64,000 nucleotides of DNA, from assembly GCA_030600585.1 (NCBI GenBank), contig JAUVLU010000006.1, forward strand, positions 1 through 64,000. The letters run 5' to 3'. The notes under the pieces were generated by a model. That model did no database searches. It was given only the letters and a program-made list of their open reading frames with translations, and had not been told where the DNA came from. Of the stretch, positions 18,974 to 29,406 are shown piece by piece. Numbering within the stretch: the first letter of the stretch is position 1; every line of letters begins with the position of its first letter. The DNA is from Candidatus Cloacimonadota bacterium (GTDB lineage Bacteria; Cloacimonadota; Cloacimonadia; Cloacimonadales; TCS61). Made by a program: the position numbers and the translations under genes.

Positions 18974-20155
18974 TTATTCTTCCTCGAATAGTTTATCTAC
19001 TTCAGTATTTTTAAACCTGCTTTCTCTAATTTGTTCTTCAACTTCTGTAGCATTTAATTTTCTCTGTTCGATGTCATCTACGATCTCTACTTTTAAGATT
19101 ATAATCATTTCATTTGAGGATATGCTTTTACTGGTACGACCAAAAACATAACGAAGTCCGAAAACCCACCAAGGGAGATCTCTTAAAATTGGAATACCGG
19201 ATCTTTCAATTTTTGTATCGTTGTCATATAATCCCCCAATAACAGTTTCCTCACCATCATATAAAAGAACATCGGTAATTGATTTACTTTTATTGATAAT
19301 AGTAGTTAATGCTCCAGGAATAGCTGAACTTTTTTCTATTTCCAGCATTAAATGGATTGCCTGCTTATTGTTTTCAGTTAGTATCTTTGGAGTTACCGTA
19401 AGGATCATACCGGTCTCATAGAATTTATCAATAACATTACCAGCTTGATCAAAGGTTTTTATTGAGAAGTCCTGTCCAACTTGAACAAATCCTTTTTTTC
19501 CTGATATAACAGTAATGTTTGGTCTGGCAACTATTGCTCCTCTTTGGTAGGATTCTACAATTTTAAGAAGTGCATCGAGAGCAATAGTAACATTTCCAAT
19601 ATCAAAAATTTCGGGTATACTTTCACCAATACTGGCAGAAATAATATCATCTCCCATATCATCTGATCCTGTAAAATCGACATTTATCATACCATTTATA
19701 AGTGTTGACCAGTTAATACCTACTTCTTTAGAAAGTGATCTATCTGCTTTAAAGAATATGGCTGATATTTTTACTTGAGGTGAATTTGGTGTTAATACCA
19801 GTTCTTTCTTAACAGTCTCTTCCATTTTTTCAATTTCTACATCCTTAATAATATATGTACCGGGTTGTTCTTCAAGTATAAGATGATGATATCCAACTAT
19901 TAACATTAAAGCATCCTTCCAATGTAGTTGATTAACTGGAATGCCAACTGGTTGATTGAAGTTGCTTATATTCAAAATATTCTTTCCTGCAAAATCCAAA
20001 GAAAGATATTCGATAGCTTTAATTGCAGCTACGAAATTTGTTTCACGGGAGATTGTGATCAACTCTTTTTCTGGGATCTTATTGATATTCTGTTCCTGAC
20101 CAAATAAGGTAAGAACAAAACATAGGAGAATAAGAAGGCTAATTAATTTCTTCAT
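18974..20155 (-). CDS. Short secretin-domain protein (PilQ/GspD-like)
   Basis: Signal peptide; VARPNITVISGKKGFVQVGQDF, GMILTVTPKIL, DGEETVIGGLY, GIPILRDLPWWVFGLRYVFG. Confidence 0.8.
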   Translation of the reverse strand: MKKLISLLILLCFVLTLFGQEQNINKIPEKELITISRETNFVAAIKAIEYLSLDFAGKNILNISNFNQPVGIPVNQLHWKDALMLIVGYHHLILEEQPGTYIIKDVEIEKMEETVKKELVLTPNSPQVKISAIFFKADRSLSKEVGINWSTLINGMINVDFTGSDDMGDDIISASIGESIPEIFDIGNVTIALDALLKIVESYQRGAIVARPNITVISGKKGFVQVGQDFSIKTFDQAGNVIDKFYETGMILTVTPKILTENNKQAIHLMLEIEKSSAIPGALTTIINKSKSITDVLLYDGEETVIGGLYDNDTKIERSGIPILRDLPWWVFGLRYVFGRTSKSISSNEMIIILKVEIVDDIEQRKLNATEVEEQIRESRFKNTEVDKLFEEE

Positions 20156-20157
20156 TT

Positions 20158-21039
20158 TTATTCCTCTTTTAATACATTCAAATAAATCTTTTTATCTTTA
20201 GTTATACCGATTTCATTCAATTGGAATGCTGCATACTGCTCTTCCCAATTGATAGATTTGAGAGTTCCGTATGCTACTTTGTCACCCAATTCAAGTATAT
20301 GTATTCTGCCAATTCGGTCTTTCATGAATACTTTATCAGGTGTTAATCCAATTATAACGGAAGAATTAATATCTAAGAATTCTTTTTCCTTTTCATCAGG
20401 CATAGGTGCATGAATTCTAGAATAGAAAGGATCATATTCTATATTTTTATATTTCAATTTTCTAAATGGAATTTCACCAAATTCAGATGCGGATTCTTCA
20501 AAATACGCATTGAGAATGATCGTGAAATTAACATTCCCTGTTGAAATTGCATCTTTAATGTCTTCATCTATCTTTATTGATTCAATAATATAAAGCATAT
20601 ACTGACTTTCGATCTGATAAATAAAAGAATAAAAAGAACGTACAGGTGCATTTCCAGTAATTGTATATGTATAAAAATTGATATCCTCGATCCTGCTAAG
20701 TTGTTTATAGATAAAATCGAATTTAATATCCAAGCAAAAATTATCGCAAATATCCAGCAAATATTTATATGTTATTGTCGGATTGCTTTTCTGGGGAATA
20801 ATTTTGCTTTCTATTTTAACTCTTTTTTCAAGATCACTTAATGATTTAATAAAAAGGTCATGATCTTTCATATCAGGATTTGCTGTCTTTAGATCGTCTA
20901 ATTTTTTTTTATTACTCTCATAAGCAATTTTGATTTCTTTGACCTTTTTTACTGAAGAAGTATTTCCTATAAGAAATCCTAATATAACCAGAATTAGTAA
21001 AACTGAAAGAATAAATGTATTTCTTAAAGCATAATTCAT
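20158..21039 (-). CDS. PilO-like inner membrane pilus assembly protein
   Basis: Single N-terminal TM + coiled coil + ferredoxin-like region in pilus operon position. Confidence 0.55.
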   Translation of the reverse strand: MNYALRNTFILSVLLILVILGFLIGNTSSVKKVKEIKIAYESNKKKLDDLKTANPDMKDHDLFIKSLSDLEKRVKIESKIIPQKSNPTITYKYLLDICDNFCLDIKFDFIYKQLSRIEDINFYTYTITGNAPVRSFYSFIYQIESQYMLYIIESIKIDEDIKDAISTGNVNFTIILNAYFEESASEFGEIPFRKLKYKNIEYDPFYSRIHAPMPDEKEKEFLDINSSVIIGLTPDKVFMKDRIGRIHILELGDKVAYGTLKSINWEEQYAAFQLNEIGITKDKKIYLNVLKEE

Positions 21040-21041
21040 TT

Positions 21042-23156
21042 TTATCTACCTTTTATTTTATCTATCTTATAATGTGCTGCTTTTGATAGATCATTATCAG
21101 GATATTTTTCAATTAGTGTGTTCCAGTACTGTATTGCCGATTTCAGGTCATTTTCTTTTTCACTGCAATTACCCAGCATAATAAGTGCATCCGGTGATTT
21201 GCTGCCGTTTAGCTTATAAACCACTTCCAAAGTTTCTCTCGCTTCCTTATAACGGTTCATCAAGTATAAACATTCACCGATAAAATATTTTGCGCTATAT
21301 GCTGTTTTGTGCTGTGGATAATTTTGTACAAATTCACTGAATTGATTAAATGCATTATTAATATTTCCTGAAAAATATAATGAAAGTATTGAGTGATATT
21401 TTTCGTTTATTTTCTCAGATGTTTCCGTAATTATCTTTGTATCGGGCTTATCTTCAACTTTTTCTATAGTTGTCTCTTCGGTTTTTTCGTGTTGAATAGG
21501 TTCCTCCGATTTGGTTTTTTCTTCTTTAGTACTTTTCCATGATGTTGGATCGGGGTAGTTACAAGTGATATTAAAACTCCAGATTGTAAGTTCATGGCTA
21601 TCATCTTTTGATACATTTGTAATCCTACTTTCCGGAAAGAGTTTAGATAAAGCGATTACCGCACGCCTATTTGTTGTGTATCCTTCAATGGTGAACCCAT
21701 TATCATTACTTGTGATGTCACTGAGCCAGCTTAATCTGTTTTTAGCAAGGGATTTAGAAAATACATCAAGAATATGGTTCCATTGATTTTTATTCCCTGT
21801 GATCATGTCAACTTTAGATAGATTTTCTTGAAGTTTATTTAATTTTATTTTTATTTCATTGAGTCTTCTTATAAGTTCACGGTTCTTTGAAAGTTCCCTT
21901 TCTACTTTATAATTCTTTTTTCCATAATCTAAAATATCTTGTTTTAATTCCAGATTTTTAATAGTTCCGGTAAAAGCAAAATAGAAAATAGCAGCCAGAA
22001 CCAAAAAGCCATGCCATGCAATTTTAAAATATTTCTGATTCTCAATTACCTTATTTGGTAGTAGGTTTGTGGAACTGAAATTTTTATTCTTCGGCTCTAA
22101 AGTTTTCCAAGCTAATTCAATCGGGATAGCATATTTGGCAATTTTTTCAGATGTAAACTTGTCTTCCATTCCTTCTTGAATGGATAGATGCCTAAGGTCA
22201 ATCCTTGCTATATTATCTCCCTCTTGAGCAGCGGAACGGAAATATTCCAAATCTTCATCGGCAGTGTTATCACCAACTAATAGTATGTTTTTTGTAATTG
22301 GAATATCAGAAATATCTTGTTCAAGAAGTATTTTAGAATAGATGACTTCTCTCATAGATACTTCATCACTGTCAGGAGTAATAATAGGGAATGTTTTAAT
22401 CTGAATACCGTTTTTCAGTACGATACCGATCTTGTAATCAAAACCAATATATAAAATTAGAATGTATTCATCTTCAGAGAAGCTGTAGTTGTTATTAACC
22501 AGGTTTATCAAAGAAACTTCGTTTGTATCAATATAACTATAAAAGAATTTTTCTTTTGAAAGAACGAGGTTAACATCTCTTAATGCATGGAATAACCCAA
22601 ATTTCCCGCGATGCACAAAAGCAAATCCTGATTTATCAGGATTTAAAATATAGTCGAAAGAATAGCTTTTAGCCATAATTTCTTCTTTTGATAATAATTC
22701 ATTTAGAAGGCGTTTTTGAAGATTTTTTATTCCATATGAGGAATTAAATTGGAAATATGAGATTTGCTCATTATTTGCGTTGAAAGATATTTTTCCTCTT
22801 TCAAGTGGAAATTGTTGGAGGAAATTTTGTAGATCTCGCAAGCCGGGTAACATATCCTCTTTTGTAGAACCATCAAATTCTTCAGTACTTTCAAATTCTG
22901 ATATATCGGGCAATGAGAATGTCCCATCTTCAATTTCAGATAGTTCCGGAAGTTTTATTTCATCTTCTTGTTGTTCTAAAGGAAGTAAAGCATCCTTATT
23001 ATCTTCCACTTCGTGACGGAAGAGCGCAGAAGATAATATAGTTTCTTCCAGACTTTGAACTGATACAATACCATTACAAAGAGAAAGCTGTGCTATTTTT
23101 ACTTTCAGCCCGTCTTTATAAATCCCAAATGCAATTTTTTCTTTCTTTATAGCCAT
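21042..23156 (-). CDS. PilM/PilN-like fusion with C-terminal TPR domain
   Basis: 704 aa: PilM-like N-terminus, internal TM (FKIAWHGFLVLAAIFYFAF) + coiled coil, TPR tail (AYSAKYFIGECLYLMNRYKEARETLEVVYKL). Confidence 0.6.
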   Translation of the reverse strand: MAIKKEKIAFGIYKDGLKVKIAQLSLCNGIVSVQSLEETILSSALFRHEVEDNKDALLPLEQQEDEIKLPELSEIEDGTFSLPDISEFESTEEFDGSTKEDMLPGLRDLQNFLQQFPLERGKISFNANNEQISYFQFNSSYGIKNLQKRLLNELLSKEEIMAKSYSFDYILNPDKSGFAFVHRGKFGLFHALRDVNLVLSKEKFFYSYIDTNEVSLINLVNNNYSFSEDEYILILYIGFDYKIGIVLKNGIQIKTFPIITPDSDEVSMREVIYSKILLEQDISDIPITKNILLVGDNTADEDLEYFRSAAQEGDNIARIDLRHLSIQEGMEDKFTSEKIAKYAIPIELAWKTLEPKNKNFSSTNLLPNKVIENQKYFKIAWHGFLVLAAIFYFAFTGTIKNLELKQDILDYGKKNYKVERELSKNRELIRRLNEIKIKLNKLQENLSKVDMITGNKNQWNHILDVFSKSLAKNRLSWLSDITSNDNGFTIEGYTTNRRAVIALSKLFPESRITNVSKDDSHELTIWSFNITCNYPDPTSWKSTKEEKTKSEEPIQHEKTEETTIEKVEDKPDTKIITETSEKINEKYHSILSLYFSGNINNAFNQFSEFVQNYPQHKTAYSAKYFIGECLYLMNRYKEARETLEVVYKLNGSKSPDALIMLGNCSEKENDLKSAIQYWNTLIEKYPDNDLSKAAHYKIDKIKGR

Positions 23157-23166
23157 TATTTATCTC

Positions 23167-24384
23167 TCATGCAGAATAGGTTAACAAGTGTTGTATACGC
23201 TTTTTATTGTTTGCATAATTCATAGCTACTTCCTTTGTGATAATACCCTTTTTATAATTTGCGAAAAGATCTTGTTCCATTGATATCATTCCCTTTCTCT
23301 TACCTTCAGTTATCATCTGGTATATCTCACCAATATTCTTGTTCCTTATTGCTGCTTGAATTGATGAATCAACCGAAAGAATTTCTTTAACCATAATAAG
23401 TTTACCATGTTTGTCGGGAACGAGCTTCTGTGAAATGATAACTTTTAAAGTATCAGCAAGACGAAATCTAACACGCTCTTGTTCAATTGGTGGGAACTCG
23501 GCAACAATACGGTGAAGGCTATCTACAGCAGAACATGTATGTAATGTAGAAAAGACCTTATGACCACTATCAGTTGCTTCTAAAACTGTAGCAATTGTTC
23601 CGGGATCTCGCATTTCTCCAACAACAATTATATCGGGGTCCTGTCTTAATGCCTGAATAGTTCCTTCCTGAAAACTTAATACATCTTCTCCAATCTCTCT
23701 ATGTCTAACTATAGATTCAATTGAGTTATGAATATATTCAATTGGGTTTCCGATTATTATAATATGAGCATAGTTTGTCTTGTTGTTCATATCTACAATT
23801 GAATCCAAAGTACTGCTTTTGCCAGAACCAGTAATTCCTGTAACGAGGAACAATCCGGATTTCTCATATTTAAGATTGAGTTGTTTGTTGATTATTTCCG
23901 GGAAATTTAACTGCTTAATATCAAAAATATCTTGATTAATTCTACGGAAATTCGCAACTAAAGTATTTCTCTCATAATAAATATCACCCCGAAAACGATT
24001 TGGCTGTTCTCCTTTTTTAAGAATTAAACCTAATGAAATATCAACATTCTTATTATTAAATAACGTTACTTTTTGATCATCACTTAATATACTTAATAAA
24101 ATTGCAGATATTTCATCTTGTGTGAAATTATTTACTTTATCAGAAGGTGCTTTAGTACCATAAACTCTATACCATATCTTATTATTAGATCCTGGCCCAC
24201 CACAATCTATATCTGATGCTTCTATGTCTCTCATATGAATCATTAAAGTTCGCAGGCATTCGTATGATTCTTCTTTCCATGCTGTGTTGAATGTAATCAT
24301 TTTATTGATGCTTTGAAATCTTGATGTACCTTTGAGATATTTACCTAACATAACTTGCATCTCAGATAAGAATGATAAACTCAT
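23167..24384 (-). CDS. PilT-like retraction ATPase
   Basis: TGITGSGKSSTLDSI Walker A, RQDPDIIVVGEMRDPGTIATVLEATDSGHKVFSTLHT. Confidence 0.88.
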   Translation of the reverse strand: MSLSFLSEMQVMLGKYLKGTSRFQSINKMITFNTAWKEESYECLRTLMIHMRDIEASDIDCGGPGSNNKIWYRVYGTKAPSDKVNNFTQDEISAILLSILSDDQKVTLFNNKNVDISLGLILKKGEQPNRFRGDIYYERNTLVANFRRINQDIFDIKQLNFPEIINKQLNLKYEKSGLFLVTGITGSGKSSTLDSIVDMNNKTNYAHIIIIGNPIEYIHNSIESIVRHREIGEDVLSFQEGTIQALRQDPDIIVVGEMRDPGTIATVLEATDSGHKVFSTLHTCSAVDSLHRIVAEFPPIEQERVRFRLADTLKVIISQKLVPDKHGKLIMVKEILSVDSSIQAAIRNKNIGEIYQMITEGKRKGMISMEQDLFANYKKGIITKEVAMNYANNKKRIQHLLTYSA

Positions 24385-24600
24385 ATAATCTCCAAAATTT
24401 CAATAAATATACTTTTCTGATAACAATGAATAAATTTTTTGATATAAATGTCAAGTATATTTTGTTAACTAACTAATTTTTAGGGGGATATGGAGATTAG
24501 AAACAGATTTTCAAATATAGATATAATCACCTAACAGCTTGAAATAGAAGGGAATAGCAGGCGATGGACATGTAAAATAATAAAAAGTGTATTATATAAC

Positions 24601-24628
24601 AAAAAAAGCTTCCTATAGTAAGGAAGCT
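24601..24628 (-). terminator. Rho-independent terminator
   Basis: Minus strand AGCTTCCT-TACTAT-AGGAAGCT followed by T6. Confidence 0.85.
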
Positions 24629-24661
24629 AAAACACTTAATATTATAAATTAATTGCCGGAA

Positions 24662-25510
24662 CTATTCTCTAGTAACCAGTTTTAACATTACGATTCTTTG
24701 AACAGCTTTACGCCATTTGAAGAAAGTGCTATTTACCAGATTGATCATAAAACGCTTAAGCAATTTTTCACCTTTGTACGCAAAGAAATTCAATATTTTT
24801 TTTCTATCAAAATGTCTTATCACTACAGTTGTTTCTGCACGTAAAGTAACAAAAGCAGATCCAGCAAGAATAAAGCTTTCTTCTCCAGAAGAATCCCACT
24901 TTTGCAAATAGTCGATTGTTGTATTACTATGCCAGACAGAAACTTCACCACTTTCAATAATAATAATAGATCCGGAATTCTTATCAATCAAAATATCTTC
25001 ACCAATCTCATATTTTATTGTCCTTCCTAAAGCCATAAAATCTACTTTATCTTCAGGAGAGAACCCATGAAGTATTATAGGCTCACCTTTTTGAACAGTG
25101 TCTGTCCCTGGTTCAAAAGCTCTTTGTAATGGACCGTAAAGGTCTTCTGATTGTTGGACTCCAGCTTTTACAACTGCGAAAAGTTCTTCTGAATTGATAG
25201 GTTTAGAGAGATATTGGAATGCACCCGCATGTAAAGCTTTCACGGCTCCATCGATACTAGAAAAACCTGTAAGGATCACGATTACGGCAAGTGGTTGTTT
25301 CTGTTTGATTATTTTCATCAGTTCGAATCCACCGATCCGTGGCATAGCCATGTCTATCAGAAACATGTCGAATACGTCGTAACCCATCTTATCAAGAGCA
25401 TCCTGCCCATCTACAGCCAAAGTTACTTTATAGCCTTCTTCTTCCAAAAGCTCTTTACATAATTCTCGAATTGTTTGCTCATCATCAACAATTAATATGT
25501 GCTTTTTCAT
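24662..25510 (-). CDS. Response regulator receiver + cyclic-nucleotide-binding-like domain
   Basis: REC (VDDEQTIRELCKELLEEEGY, IDMAMPRIGGFEL, LTGFSSIDGAVKALHAGAFQYLSKP) then IGEDILIDKNSGSIIIIESGEVSVW. Confidence 0.8.
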   Translation of the reverse strand: MKKHILIVDDEQTIRELCKELLEEEGYKVTLAVDGQDALDKMGYDVFDMFLIDMAMPRIGGFELMKIIKQKQPLAVIVILTGFSSIDGAVKALHAGAFQYLSKPINSEELFAVVKAGVQQSEDLYGPLQRAFEPGTDTVQKGEPIILHGFSPEDKVDFMALGRTIKYEIGEDILIDKNSGSIIIIESGEVSVWHSNTTIDYLQKWDSSGEESFILAGSAFVTLRAETTVVIRHFDRKKILNFFAYKGEKLLKRFMINLVNSTFFKWRKAVQRIVMLKLVTRE

Positions 25511-26421
25511 AATTTATCCTTGTTGTTTTTGTGTTGTTCCTGAATCAAATCCAATTGTTTTAATTTTCGAAGTTTTAGCAATATTTTATTAATCTTATTT
25601 ATTGCTTCTGTCATTTGGTTACTGGATTTCTCTAATTTCTCATCATTATAATCATGGGCAGCTTTAATTATTCTGCGAATTGAGAGAGAAATAATAGTAA
25701 GAGGATTGTTTAGGTCGTGGTCTAAACCAATAATTACAGAAGATTCTTGTACAACTTCCCGATATTTTTCCATGAGTATTTTATTATTCAGTAGTTCTGT
25801 TTCTTTTTCCGAAAGCACAATTTTCTGATCATTTAAAAATTTTATGTTTCTTTTCGAAGATGTAGAATACTGTCTTAGTATATTGCTTATATAACTTGAG
25901 ATGAAAGCTATTCCACTGAAAAGACCGGTATATGAGATGAGAAAAATGGTTTGAGTTGGAATATCAGCATTAAATTCCGTTCCATCAGCTGAAATAAGCC
26001 AGCCAAAGTTATACATTAAGATCAGCATTAATAGACACATACTGCCTATCATTGCGGCAAGTATACCACCGGAATTCTCAATAGCCAGACTTGCAGTAAT
26101 CACAGCGATCAGATATATCCATACAAAAGAACTACTCAACCCTCCGGTAAGATGGACCACAACAGTAGCAAATAAAATATCTAATATTATTTGCAACGAG
26201 CTAAAAAGAATATTTGTTTTTATGATTTGGAGATGAAACAGAATATTTAGAATACATATCCCAAGAAATGTTATCACAAATATTACAATCGGATAAGTTT
26301 GATTTATCTGAGTAATACGCAATGTACCAATGGCAAATAGGATTAAAACAATGAACCAGCGTACTTTTGACCACCATTTATAGGTCTCAATCTCATGATT
26401 AAAAGAGTCATTCTTATTCAT
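25507..26421 (-). CDS. Membrane sensor with HisKA-like phosphoacceptor region, no ATPase domain
   Basis: About 6 TM then IIGLDHDLNNPLTIISLSIRRIIKAA; ends 60 aa later without N/G1/G2 boxes. Confidence 0.7.
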   Translation of the reverse strand: MNKNDSFNHEIETYKWWSKVRWFIVLILFAIGTLRITQINQTYPIVIFVITFLGICILNILFHLQIIKTNILFSSLQIILDILFATVVVHLTGGLSSSFVWIYLIAVITASLAIENSGGILAAMIGSMCLLMLILMYNFGWLISADGTEFNADIPTQTIFLISYTGLFSGIAFISSYISNILRQYSTSSKRNIKFLNDQKIVLSEKETELLNNKILMEKYREVVQESSVIIGLDHDLNNPLTIISLSIRRIIKAAHDYNDEKLEKSSNQMTEAINKINKILLKLRKLKQLDLIQEQHKNNKDKL

Positions 26422-26447
26422 ATCTTCTCCAAAAATTATTTTACAAA

Positions 26448-27356
26448 TTAATCATCTTCAAACAAACTAATTATGTTGAGTTCATAATCTAAACTTAGTG
26501 ATGTACCTGAAAACGCATCAATTATTGCACCTATATCATAAGTAATTTGACAGTTACCAAGAAGGGTTACATCATCATACTCAATTCCGCCTTCGCAGTA
26601 AATTGCTCCGTTAAAACCGTCATTACCATTGATGAATAATGTTCCTGTAACCCACATTATCCCATTGAAAGTACCTCCTGAAAATTGTGCATCGCCGTCA
26701 ACAATAAGCAATCCACTTCCTTCCCAACCTGATGTTGTTACCTTCAATTTGCCGTTTTCATTATTGAATGAAACCCATGTTATGTTTTCAAAGCCAGTGG
26801 GGTTAATGGGAGGGTCTACAAAGTAGTTGTCTGCAATAGCATACATTTGCGCTTTTGTAATTCCGAAAAGATCTTCAAAAGATAAAGGAGGATCGCAGTT
26901 TTCATCAAGACTACCGGTAATATCGGCACTACCACCTACATCAATTGCTCCGTTTGAAGACATGGCTGATTGAGCGTAAGTGGGAACCCAAGATACAAGA
27001 GCACTGCTTTTATGTAGAATTATTTCATCAGCATTTTGATAGCTTGCATAAGAAATAATTTCTATGGTGTCATTTGTTGCATTTGATATATATTGAATAC
27101 TGTCTATTGTGCCTTCCATAACTTCGAAATTAGTAAAGGTCTGTGTATTGGTTCCCGGAGACATTGAAACGGTTCCATTATTGATGTTTCTCATCCCGTA
27201 TATAAGGGCTTCACGACATAATGCTTTAGCTTGTAATTCTGCAAGATTACTGGATAAAAGTTCCGGAACCTCTTGAGTTTTATTATGAACAAAAACTAAA
27301 ATTGTTGATATTATTGCAACAACTATCAATATGGCTATTATCAATAATTTACCCAT
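26448..27356 (-). CDS. PilX-like/pseudopilin-like exported protein
   Basis: MGKLLIIAILIVVAIISTILVFV N-terminal helix; paralog of next gene. Confidence 0.6.
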   Translation of the reverse strand: MGKLLIIAILIVVAIISTILVFVHNKTQEVPELLSSNLAELQAKALCREALIYGMRNINNGTVSMSPGTNTQTFTNFEVMEGTIDSIQYISNATNDTIEIISYASYQNADEIILHKSSALVSWVPTYAQSAMSSNGAIDVGGSADITGSLDENCDPPLSFEDLFGITKAQMYAIADNYFVDPPINPTGFENITWVSFNNENGKLKVTTSGWEGSGLLIVDGDAQFSGGTFNGIMWVTGTLFINGNDGFNGAIYCEGGIEYDDVTLLGNCQITYDIGAIIDAFSGTSLSLDYELNIISLFEDD

Positions 27357-27394
27357 AAATTACCTCCTTATATAATTTAAATTTTCTCATCAAT

Positions 27395-28300
27395 TTAATT
27401 TTCCCAACTTAATATCCTGATTTCCGGATCAGAATTAATACTATATGTACTTAATAATGTTTGTATAATATTTTCATCATAATAAACATCACAATTTCCA
27501 GTAACTTTGGTTTGTGCATCAGGGTGAGTATTAATGAAAATGGTTCCTTGTACAAGCCCATTACCTGACATCATGAAACTTTCGTTCCTTCCGTCTCCTT
27601 CCACCCAGATGATACCATCGAAAGTACCGCCTGTCATGTGAAATTCTCCATCAACTATCAAGATACCGCTACCAGTCCAAAAATGATTTGTAAAATGTGC
27701 TTTGTTGTTGCCGGTGGTCTCTATGTATGTTATCCCTTCTACAGGAGTAACATTATTTGGCGGATCCGTGTAATCATTATCGGCAATAGCTCTCATTTGT
27801 GCCATTGTCATACCGAAAACAGCTTCAAAATCCATATCAACATTTTCCTCTACATCACCTACGACGGTTGCGTGACCTGTAATATCAATTTCTTTTGAAC
27901 AGGTAATGGCATTATCAAAAGCTCCCGAAGAATAAAAAATCTTAGAGGAACTTTGATGTTGGGTAAGTTGCCCATTGATATCAGCAGTCACAAAAGAAGT
28001 TATCTTCAGAGTATCTCCGGAGCCGATCATCACATATTTGATACTGTCAATTGTGCCATCCAAAACGTTAAAATTCGAAAATACTTTATTCACACCGGAT
28101 CCACTTAACGAAATGTTACCTTCGTTCAACTGTCTAATGCCGTACATAAGAGCCTCATTACTTAGAGACTTAGCTTTAATTTCCGACATATTAGAAGAAA
28201 GCAGATCAGAAGTGTCAGTGCTTCTACTTTGAACCGAAACTGTAATAGCAGAAAAAACAACTGTTAGCATTAGAATAATAATAATTAATAATTTTCCCAC
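27395..28300 (-). CDS. PilX-like/pseudopilin-like exported protein (paralog)
   Basis: MGKLLIIIILMLTVVFSAITVSV; shares GSGILIVDGEFHMTGGTFDGIIWVEG with GSGLLIVDGDAQFSGGTFNGIMWVTG. Confidence 0.6.
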   Translation of the reverse strand: MGKLLIIIILMLTVVFSAITVSVQSRSTDTSDLLSSNMSEIKAKSLSNEALMYGIRQLNEGNISLSGSGVNKVFSNFNVLDGTIDSIKYVMIGSGDTLKITSFVTADINGQLTQHQSSSKIFYSSGAFDNAITCSKEIDITGHATVVGDVEENVDMDFEAVFGMTMAQMRAIADNDYTDPPNNVTPVEGITYIETTGNNKAHFTNHFWTGSGILIVDGEFHMTGGTFDGIIWVEGDGRNESFMMSGNGLVQGTIFINTHPDAQTKVTGNCDVYYDENIIQTLLSTYSINSDPEIRILSWEN

Positions 28301-28369
28301 AAATATCTCCTTTTTATTCCTAATTCATCATTAACTTTTCTGTCAATTCATTTCCTGAAAACATCATAT

Positions 28370-28966
28370 TTATAGATACAGATTTTTAAAATATTTCCAG
28401 AATACTATATTATGTCTAATGAATCTTTTATCTATATCCGGTTGGTAAGTATCATAGTAAAAAGTAACATTAACTTCAACTGAACGAATCAGGTCATGAT
28501 TTGAATCTGGAGAAGTAATTAGGTTATTACTTACATCGTAATATTGAATTGATAATGAATCTGACATCCAGAAAGGACCTGAAACCGGATTAGACATATC
28601 ATCTTGATAAACATATAAAGGTAAACCGTCGCTTGTTACATTTTCTTGTACAAAGTAGAAAGTGCTAATGCCGGATGTCGGACTCGTCTGACCGAGGAAT
28701 TTGAAGCTTATAGAAGTAGCTTCAATTATTGGATCAGTGGTTGAAGGAACTCCCGCACCGACTTTGGATAAGTAATTATCAATACCAGGTTGATCTAAGC
28801 TTTCTACTTTCCTGCCGGTGATCATATCTTCAGATATCTTGGTTAAATTGATCTGAAGTTGGGTATTATAGCTTACCACCTGCACATTTAAAAGTGCGCT
28901 GAATATCATTATAAGTACCATGCCTCCTGAAATCGTTGCACCTAATACATCCAATAAACTTGACAT
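28370..28966 (-). CDS. Minor pilin-like membrane protein
   Basis: Single N-terminal hydrophobic helix + exported domain; in pilus operon. Confidence 0.5.
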   Translation of the reverse strand: MSSLLDVLGATISGGMVLIMIFSALLNVQVVSYNTQLQINLTKISEDMITGRKVESLDQPGIDNYLSKVGAGVPSTTDPIIEATSISFKFLGQTSPTSGISTFYFVQENVTSDGLPLYVYQDDMSNPVSGPFWMSDSLSIQYYDVSNNLITSPDSNHDLIRSVEVNVTFYYDTYQPDIDKRFIRHNIVFWKYFKNLYL

Positions 28967-28968
28967 AA

Positions 28969-29403
28969 TTAAAATCCTCTATTAAAAAACACTTTACTGA
29001 ATGGAGAGTTTAATGTTCCTATGTACAATGTATCCATTGTCGTGGATAGGCAATTAATGCGTACATCAAGTTTTTGATATAAAGTATCAGCATATGGAGT
29101 ATTTCCCAAACTATCACAATAAGTTGAAATAACGTTAATATTATATATGACATTATTCACAGTTCTTGTTTCACTAAGATTTAAGTAATTAGAATGAATT
29201 TGTGTGAAATAAAAAACTGGAGGATCACCAAGTAGTTCTGCTTCAACTCTCTGGAAGTACCTGTCGGCGATTTTTTGTCCTTGCAGGTAAATCATGTTAT
29301 CATAAACCAAAGCAGATTGATCCAGTAAAATATTATAAGTATTCAACAACATTGTAGAAAAAAGTATTAATGCTAAAAGAACTAATAACATCTGTTGACC
29401 CAT
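28969..29403 (-). CDS. Minor pilin-like protein
   Basis: MGQQMLLVLLALILFSTMLLNTYN; tight spacing to neighbours. Confidence 0.55.
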   Translation of the reverse strand: MGQQMLLVLLALILFSTMLLNTYNILLDQSALVYDNMIYLQGQKIADRYFQRVEAELLGDPPVFYFTQIHSNYLNLSETRTVNNVIYNINVISTYCDSLGNTPYADTLYQKLDVRINCLSTTMDTLYIGTLNSPFSKVFFNRGF

Positions 29404-29406
29404 GAT

